Assembly: GCA_947259865.1 (NCBI GenBank)
Contig: CAMYNZ010000032.1
Coordinates: forward strand, 1 to 20,614
DNA length: 20,614 nucleotides
Direction: 5' to 3'
Origin: an uncultured Desulfobacterales bacterium
GTDB taxonomy: Bacteria > Desulfobacterota > Desulfobacteria > Desulfobacterales > G020354645
In this document: one piece after another, positions 15,782-20,614 of the stretch
Layout of the letters: each line of letters opens with the position of its first letter
How positions within the stretch are numbered: the first letter of the stretch is position 1
Program-made: the position numbers and the translations under genes
Notes under the pieces: generated by a model
The model's database searches: none
The model's input: only the letters and a program-made list of their open reading frames with translations
Told to the model about the DNA's origin: nothing

Positions 15782-17070
15782 ATGAAATATATCGGAAGAT
15801 ACAGAATCAGGGGGCTGCTCGGCCGGGGCGGGATGAGCAAGGTTTTCAAGGTTGAATTGCCCGTTATCGGAAAGATAGCGGCTTTAAAAGTGCTTGACCC
15901 CACCCCGGAGCTCATGAATTTGATGGGTATGGAGAATATCCGTAAATGGTTCGTTTCAGAGGCGGTCACAATGGCCAACCTCAGGCATCCGAATATTGTC
16001 GCCATCTGGGATTTTGACGAATCAGAGGGCAAGCCGTTTTACCTCATGGATTTTTTCTTTAACAACCTCGGAATCATGATCGGCGAAACTTATAGAACCG
16101 AAATGCCATCGCGTATCATTCGGATCGATAAAGCGATCCATTATATGCGACAGACGCTTGAAGGTCTGGCCGCTCTCCATCATGCCGGTATAATCCACCG
16201 CGATATAAAACCCTTTAATATTTTAGTAACAGAACAGGAGATTGTAAAAATTAGTGATTTCGGGCTATCCAAACTCAGGGGGGAGACGTTTAACGGTCCA
16301 CCGAACCTCAAGGTCGGCTCGCCCTGGTATGCCGCGCCTGAACAGGAAACGAATCCGGACCGGGTTGATTTCAGCGCCGACCTTTATTCGGCAGGCATAA
16401 CCTTGTATCGTATGCTTACCGGCACCCTGCCCGACAATAGCGCTGTGCCCCCCAGCAGTTTGAACCCGGATTTGAACCCAAACTGGGACCGATTTTTTAA
16501 AAAAGCGACGGCACCGGTACGCCGGCGGCGATTTGCCCGGGCCCAGGATATGCTGGCCCAATTGGATACTCTGGCGGCTGAATGGAATGAGGCTAAAGAT
16601 AATATGTGTCGCCTGGGACCTGTTTACACCAACCCGAAAACGATTAGAAAATCTCCTTTTAAAATCACCAAACCCAGAAAAACACCTTTAAAATTACATC
16701 CCGATAAGGCCAAAGCCAAATTCGCGGCAGATGATTATTGGCGCCCCCTCGATTACATTCAAAACGACTATGTGACCGATAGCGCCGGTATCATAAAGGA
16801 CCGGGCCACCGATCTTTTGTGGCAACAATCAGGATCAGCGTACCCGCTTACCTGGCATCAGGCCCACGCGTATATCAAACAACTCAATCATCGGCGATTC
16901 ATGGTGAAGATTACTGTATTGAACCGATATTTAACCACAGGCAAAAATGGTTATGGAGCGCCGACCGGCGTTCTTTCATCGCAGCATGGTATGTCAGTGT
17001 CGACATGGGATTTATAGCATGGCAGGATTTTAGCGCCCATTATTATGTGAGAGGGGTGTCCAGCAGCTGA
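15782..17070 (+). pseudogene. Ser/Thr protein kinase with a frameshifted C-terminal DUF1566-like domain
   Basis: The intact frame encodes a complete Hanks-type kinase: G-loop GRGGMSKV (14-21), K36, E60, HRDIKPFN (139-146), SDFGLSK (158-164) and APEQ (185-188). A basic linker (280-315) leads to a DUF1566/Lcl-C-like domain beginning DYWRPLDYIQ and reaching RATDLLWQQ and WHQAHAYIKQLN. After F373 (16898-16900) the reading changes to unrelated residues and stops at 17017. The expected end of the domain continues in the adjacent frame from about 16900: GEDYCIEPIFNHRQKWLW, then AAWYVSVDMGFIAWQDFSAH and VRGVSSS, stopping at 17070. The usual middle of the domain (DWRLPT-type motif) is missing. A loss of a block whose length leaves remainder 1 on division by 3 would explain it. 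The kinase domain itself may still be made and active. No membrane segment is seen. Sequencing or assembly error is an alternative. Confidence 0.75.
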
Positions 17071-17090
17071 TTTCTTGCAATAAAAAAATA

Positions 17091-17139
17091 TCCCGACCGT
17101 TTAATAAGTTAACCCGTTCAGCGGTCGGGGCAATTTTTT
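17091..17139. terminator. Bidirectional intrinsic-type terminator between convergent units
   Basis: Stem CCCGACCG (17092-17099)/CGGTCGGG (17122-17129) with a 22-nt loop, followed on the plus strand by GCAATTTTTT and on the minus strand by ATATTTTTTTATTG. It could end the kinase transcript 21 nt after its stop and the kor transcript from the other side. The large loop lowers confidence. Confidence 0.65.
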
Positions 17140-17229
17140 CTCGACAAGATATCGTGTTATAGCCTGTTTTGCCATACAGCGGCAACTAGCATCTATTTTA
17201 CCACCTGCAGGGTACGCTTCAATTGTCAG

Positions 17230-17251
17230 TCCGCCAAAGTACGGTGGCGGA
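17230..17251 (-). repeat. Small hairpin downstream of korC
   Basis: TCCGCCA (17230-17236)/TGGCGGA (17245-17251), loop of 8 nt, 19 nt past the korC stop. No T-run follows on the minus strand, so it is probably a 3'-end stabilising or chance stem. Confidence 0.35.
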
Positions 17252-17270
17252 TTTGAAAACTCGCCGATCA

Positions 17271-17816
17271 TCAGCCTTTCTTTTTTTCACCCAGGGCCAT
17301 GCCAAGATTGAGGGCTTTCTGATTCATTTTGATTAAGTCTTTGGGTATACGGGTTTGCAAAACCTTCATGATCGATTCGGGTTTAACGATATCCGTTAAA
17401 CTGATTACCGCCCCAAGCATACAAATGTTGAAAACGATCGGTTTCCCGATTTTCTCCACAACCGTCTGATACATCGGCAATTCCCGCTGGCGGGCATCCA
17501 CTTTCCTTTCAGTTTTTACAAAGCGTGTGTCGGTGACGAGCAGGCCACCGGGCCGGATGATGGACGAAAAACTGTTATAGGCTTCCTGGGTGAGACACAC
17601 CAATACATTGGGCTGGATGACTTTGGGGTAATGAATGGTTGTATCGGAAATAACAATATCGGATCGGGTGGCGCCACCCCGGGCAGCGGCGCCATAACTC
17701 TGTGATTGAACTGCAACCAGGTCTTCAAAAAGCACGGCGGATTCGGCGAGTATTATGGCAGCAGTGATAACGCCCTGGCCTCCGGAACCCGAAAAAACCA
17801 GTCTACATCTTTCCAT
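17271..17816 (-). CDS. korC: 2-oxoacid (2-oxoglutarate):ferredoxin oxidoreductase, gamma subunit
   Basis: 181 residues, the gamma domain of the pyruvate/2-oxoglutarate:ferredoxin oxidoreductase superfamily. Typical features are GSGGQGV at 10-16 and QSQSYGAAARGGATRSDIV (37-55). It works with KorA, KorB and KorD in CoA-dependent oxidative decarboxylation of a 2-oxoacid with reduction of ferredoxin, or the reverse. The ATG at 17816 lies 2 nt after the korB stop, with AAAGGG inside the end of korB, so the two are translationally close. It is the last gene of the four-gene unit. Confidence 0.93.
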   Translation of the reverse strand: MERCRLVFSGSGGQGVITAAIILAESAVLFEDLVAVQSQSYGAAARGGATRSDIVISDTTIHYPKVIQPNVLVCLTQEAYNSFSSIIRPGGLLVTDTRFVKTERKVDARQRELPMYQTVVEKIGKPIVFNICMLGAVISLTDIVKPESIMKVLQTRIPKDLIKMNQKALNLGMALGEKKKG

Positions 17817-17818
17817 AT

Positions 17819-18622
17819 CTATTGCCCTTTCATCGCTTTTTGAATGATTTTATCATACTCGCTGCAGTACTCAGGTATTTGGCTCTGCACGAAAATACCC
17901 CGTTCGATAAGTTCCGGATTTTCTTTTTTGGCCTTCGATCCAATGGGCGTTGTAACCTCCTTATAACGCCGCAGCATATCAGCAGCTTCGCCTTCTTTGT
18001 TTTTTCGTCCAAAATGGGTGGGGCATTGAGATAAAATTTCAACCACTGAAAAACCTTTGTGAAGTATGGCCTTTCGGATGAGATTGCTAATTTCATTTAC
18101 GTGATAGGCGCTTGTCCTGGCCACGAACGTCGCCCCCGCAGCCTTGGCCAATTCCACCGTATCAAAGGCGTTGTCGATGTTGGTGTAAGGCGCTGTGGTC
18201 GCTGTAATACCACAACCCGACAACGGCGAAAATTGCCCTCCCGTCATGCCATAGATGCGGTTGTTCATGATAACGGCCGTCATATCTATATTCCGGCGGG
18301 CCGCATGGATAAAATGATTGCCACCGATGGCCAACGCATCGCCATCTCCCATGGGAACAATGACGTTGAGTTCAGGACGGCTCAATTTCACACCGGTGGC
18401 AAATGCCAAGGCACGCCCGTGAATGGTGTGAAGGGTATGGAAATCTACATATCCGGCTATGCGCGCCGAACAGCCTATCCCGGTCACCATCACAATCTCA
18501 TTTTTGCTCAGGCCTAACTTGTCGATAGCTCTCAGCATGCCGTTGAGTATAATCCCGTGACCACAGCCCGGACACCACAAATGCGGGAAGAACCGCTCTC
18601 TGATATAATCTTTGACTGCCAT
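17819..18622 (-). CDS. korB: 2-oxoacid (2-oxoglutarate):ferredoxin oxidoreductase, beta subunit
   Basis: 267 residues. This subunit binds thiamine diphosphate and one 4Fe-4S cluster. Cluster cysteines are C17 and C20 (WCPGCGHG), C51 (GIGCSAR) and C200 (LSQCPTHFG). The thiamine motif starts at GDGDALAIGGNH (92-103) and ends at NN (120-121). The closing region GRKNKEGEAADML fits the KOR/VOR beta group rather than the pyruvate-specific one, though substrate assignment from sequence alone is uncertain. ATG at 18622 follows GGGAG and begins 3 nt after the korA stop. Confidence 0.94.
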   Translation of the reverse strand: MAVKDYIRERFFPHLWCPGCGHGIILNGMLRAIDKLGLSKNEIVMVTGIGCSARIAGYVDFHTLHTIHGRALAFATGVKLSRPELNVIVPMGDGDALAIGGNHFIHAARRNIDMTAVIMNNRIYGMTGGQFSPLSGCGITATTAPYTNIDNAFDTVELAKAAGATFVARTSAYHVNEISNLIRKAILHKGFSVVEILSQCPTHFGRKNKEGEAADMLRRYKEVTTPIGSKAKKENPELIERGIFVQSQIPEYCSEYDKIIQKAMKGQ

Positions 18623-18625
18623 GGA

Positions 18626-19774
18626 TTAAACTCCCTTGCCCTGAATCAATCTCAGGATATTCAAAATATCGGAAGGGGTAATAAAAACGCCGTCGATGCG
18701 GTTGGCTAAAAACACCTTTTGGGGTTCATCCACCGCCATTTTTACCGCCTGAAGTACCTGCCCCATATTCATTTCTACCACGATTACCGAACGCGCCCCG
18801 GCACATTTTTCCCTGACAATGTCGGACGGAAAGGGCCATAGGGTTTGGAGTTCGAGAAGCCCCAATCGTTCTCCCCTTTGTTGGCGGTTTTTGACGACAT
18901 GCAGCGCTGAACGGACTGCACACCCGAAAGAAATAAAGATGACATCCGCGTCCTCCAAATGGTACTCCTTGAACCGGGCAATTTGACCGGCCCTGTTTTC
19001 CAGTTTATCCATCAAATGGCGTATCAGCCCGTGCACCACCCGGGGTTCGGAGGACGGAAAGCCCCACATATCATGATAAAGACCGGTTACATTATAACGG
19101 TGAACACCGCCGAAATCTGACATGGGCAGCCGTCCATCTTCGCGTGGAAGGTAGGGATGGTAATCCACGCCTTCTGTGACCGACGTCCTTAATCTTTCAA
19201 CCAGCGGGATTTCTCCCTTTTCAGGCACGATAAGCCGCTCTCGCATATGTGCTACCAATTCATCCAGCAGCAAAATCACCGGCGTTCGATAGGTCTCGGC
19301 CAGGTTGAAGGCATTAACCGTTATTTCAAAGAGATCCTGGTGGTTAGAAGCTGTCATGGCGATTATGGAATGATCCCCATGAGTCCCCCAACGCGCCTGA
19401 TTCACGTCGGCCTGGCTGCCATGGGTGGGGATACCGGTGGATGGCCCACCGCGTTGCACATCTACAATAACGCAGGGTATCTCCGTCATTACCGCATAGC
19501 CTAAAGCTTCCTGCATAAGGGAAAAACCGGGTCCGCTGGTGGCGGTCATTACCTTGTGACCCGTCAAAGACGCACCGATAATGGCACACAGGGAAGCGAT
19601 TTCGTCTTCCATCTGGATAAATTTACCGCCAATTTGCGGAAGCCTTCGGGCCAAATGTTCGGCAATTTCAGTAGACGGAGTTATCGGATACCCGGCGTAA
19701 AAATCGAGCCCGGCATAGATTGCGGCCTCAACGCAAACCTCGTTTCCTTGTATGAATTTGATGTTTTTGCTCAT
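18626..19774 (-). CDS. korA: 2-oxoacid (2-oxoglutarate):ferredoxin oxidoreductase, alpha subunit
   Basis: 382 residues, covering the pyrimidine-binding domain and domain II of the alpha chain. Motifs are GNEVCVEAAIYAGLDF (10-25), GYPITPSTEIAEHL (28-41), EDEIASLCAIIGASLTG (56-72) and SGPGFSLMQEALGY (80-93). GPSTGIPTHGSQADVNQARW (110-129) lies in the 2-oxoacid pocket region of this family. There is no fused gamma domain; gamma is a separate gene here. The ATG at 19774 has AGGAT 8 nt upstream. In anaerobes this enzyme typically links 2-oxoglutarate and succinyl-CoA in an incomplete, oxidative or reductive citrate cycle. Confidence 0.94.
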   Translation of the reverse strand: MSKNIKFIQGNEVCVEAAIYAGLDFYAGYPITPSTEIAEHLARRLPQIGGKFIQMEDEIASLCAIIGASLTGHKVMTATSGPGFSLMQEALGYAVMTEIPCVIVDVQRGGPSTGIPTHGSQADVNQARWGTHGDHSIIAMTASNHQDLFEITVNAFNLAETYRTPVILLLDELVAHMRERLIVPEKGEIPLVERLRTSVTEGVDYHPYLPREDGRLPMSDFGGVHRYNVTGLYHDMWGFPSSEPRVVHGLIRHLMDKLENRAGQIARFKEYHLEDADVIFISFGCAVRSALHVVKNRQQRGERLGLLELQTLWPFPSDIVREKCAGARSVIVVEMNMGQVLQAVKMAVDEPQKVFLANRIDGVFITPSDILNILRLIQGKGV

Positions 19775-19842
19775 CCCGAAATCCTAGTATTTCTGTTTTT
19801 CCCAAATTCTTACCATTGGGTTCCATGTTGCGTGCGCAGCGC

Positions 19843-20046
19843 CTATTCCGTCTCTATTTCTATTGCCAAATCCGGACAGCGCAGCTGGCATAGCCGGCAG
19901 CAGATACAGTCTTCCGGTCGCTCCGCAACGACCTTGTCCGATGCATCCAGGGCCAGAACATTTTTCGGGCAAAACTCCACACATATACCACATCCCTTGC
20001 ACCAGGATCTATTGATAAGATGCTGCTTTAACTTTGGTTTGGCCAT
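19843..20046 (-). CDS. korD: Ferredoxin-like delta subunit, two 4Fe-4S clusters
   Basis: 67 residues from the ATG at 20046. Two ferredoxin motifs are visible: C16-x2-C19-x2-C22-x3-C26-P and C47-x2-C50-x2-C53-x3-C57-P, giving two 4Fe-4S sites that pass electrons from KorB to ferredoxin. The frame can be extended two codons to a TTG at 20052, but AAGG spaced 9 nt from the ATG favours 20046. It is first in the korDABC order with 68 nt to korA. A candidate promoter lies at 20110-20138. Confidence 0.92.
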   Translation of the reverse strand: MAKPKLKQHLINRSWCKGCGICVEFCPKNVLALDASDKVVAERPEDCICCRLCQLRCPDLAIEIETE

Positions 20047-20052
20047 ATACAA

Positions 20053-20406
20053 TTACCTTATAAACCATCCCTACCTGAAATAATTATCGAGGAGTCAACG
20101 ACAGCCCACTGCATATTGGCATCAAAAACGTTTGTCAAGCAAAACAGATCCGAAACGTAATTGAAACCATTGCTGGTAGATAATCCTATCATACCATAAA
20201 CATACAAATCAGTCTTGTGAAGCCGACCATCTGGGAGGCACCGATAACATACAGCCTGGAGAGCACCTAACCCATGGAGATAGCTATTGCCTCATTAAAA
20301 TATAAGTGTTAATACAATAGCTTGCATGAAAAATTAAGAATTAATTTGATGATGGGCTCAATTTACAGTAAGTATAATAGCCGGATGACACTTTCCAGAT
20401 TTTGAT
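20053..20406. other. 354-nt divergent spacer between korD and mltG
   Basis: No coding frame is supported. The left part contains the candidate korD promoter. The right part has a perfect TATAAT (20373-20378) 28 nt before the mltG start, with a poor -35 match, as a possible mltG promoter. The central part shows no clear inverted repeat or RNA element. Confidence 0.45.
20110..20138 (-). promoter_or_regulatory. Candidate promoter for korDABC
   Basis: On the minus strand TTGACA (plus 20133-20138, perfect) is followed after 17 nt by TATGCA (plus 20110-20115, 3 of 6). The leader to korD would be about 57 nt. The weak -10 box may call for an activator, or the match may be by chance. Confidence 0.35.
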
Positions 20407-20614
20407 ATGAGCACACCTGGTGTAAAAAAATTACTGCTCGCGACGACAGCTGTCCTGATTGTTTTGCTATCCATCTTTTTCTTAGCGTGGATAGATCTTG
20501 TCTCATATGCAGACAAACCCAGGCCTGGCGTTACGGTTCAAAAGACATTTATCGTGGCCCGGGGACAGAATTTCATGGTAACAGCTGACGGGCTGTATCA
20601 ATTCGGCCTCATTA
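20407..20614 (+). CDS. mltG: Probable endolytic murein transglycosylase MltG, 5' end only
   Basis: The frame starts at ATG 20407 and runs off the window after 69 codons. An in-frame TGA at 20386-20388 and the lack of other starts fix the beginning. It has a short basic N-terminus, one membrane helix at about residues 9-28, then VQKTFIVARGQNFMVTADGL, which resembles the LysM-like start of the YceG/MltG domain (F-x-(I/V)-x-x-G-x-x-x). MltG cleaves nascent glycan strands at the inner membrane. The catalytic domain lies outside the window, so the call rests on the N-terminus only. No clear ribosome site is seen. Confidence 0.6.
   Translation, partial: MSTPGVKKLLLATTAVLIVLLSIFFLAWIDLVSYADKPRPGVTVQKTFIVARGQNFMVTADGLYQFGLI

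Noticed and set aside
16890..16910. Programmed ribosomal frameshift in the kinase gene
   Set aside because: No slippery heptamer or following hairpin is present at the junction, and the domain is also missing its central segment, which a frameshift alone cannot explain.
16819..17070. 83-codon plus-strand frame as a separate gene
   Set aside because: Its first 27 residues are a shadow of the kinase gene; only the part from about 16900 is meaningful and it is the displaced end of the kinase's DUF1566-like domain.
19556..20083. 175-codon plus-strand frame across korA and korD
   Set aside because: Antisense to two genes with clear motifs.
1..20614. CRISPR arrays, tRNA/rRNA genes, phage or transposase genes
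   Set aside because: No regularly spaced repeats, no cloverleaf-like segments in the spacers and no mobile-element proteins were recognised.

Overview
The window reads as a stretch of chromosome from an anaerobic deltaproteobacterium (Desulfobacterota, plausibly Desulfobacterales-like). The placement is inferred from the gene set: a four-subunit 2-oxoacid:ferredoxin oxidoreductase, a cyclic-nucleotide-binding/DUF4388 regulator, an anaerobe-type GTP cyclohydrolase FolE2, a short phosphatidylserine decarboxylase, and a Ser/Thr kinase fused to a DUF1566-like domain. Base composition is moderate and even. I see no tRNA, rRNA, CRISPR array, phage gene or transposase.

Layout. (1) 26-3471, minus strand: dihydroxy-acid dehydratase ilvD, followed 36 nt later by a 91-residue cysteine-containing protein (TIGR04076-like), then a cyclic-nucleotide-binding regulator with its own good sigma-70 promoter. 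(2) 3684-5975, plus strand: a TIM-barrel sugar phosphate isomerase/epimerase, a 264-nt spacer packed with six inverted repeats, and a dacB-type D-Ala-D-Ala carboxypeptidase. (3) 5976-6392: a gene-free spacer with inverted and tandem short repeats. (4) 6393-13969, minus strand, in transcription order: lon, tsaB, psd, asd, greA, rpoZ, ttcA, folE2. The last five are closely spaced and probably form one or two transcription units; psd and lon have candidate promoters of their own. (5) 14142-17070, plus strand: prepilin peptidase, a calcineurin-like phosphoesterase, and a Ser/Thr kinase whose C-terminal DUF1566-like domain is broken by a frameshift with an apparent internal loss. (6) 17091-17139: a terminator-like hairpin with T-runs on both sides between convergent units. 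(7) 17271-20046, minus strand: korD-korA-korB-korC. (8) 20407-end: the 5' end of a probable mltG.

Function. Most genes are housekeeping: branched-chain and aspartate-family amino acid synthesis (ilvD, asd), tRNA modification (tsaB, ttcA, folE2), transcription (greA, rpoZ), proteolysis (lon), membrane lipid and wall metabolism (psd, dacB, mltG), type IV pilus/type II secretion processing (prepilin peptidase), and ferredoxin-linked carbon metabolism (korDABC). The parts most worth a second look are the hairpin-rich leader before dacB, the frameshifted kinase-DUF1566 gene, and the pairing of a small cysteine protein with a regulator whose N-terminus has similar features. I found no clear case for an entirely new multi-gene system.
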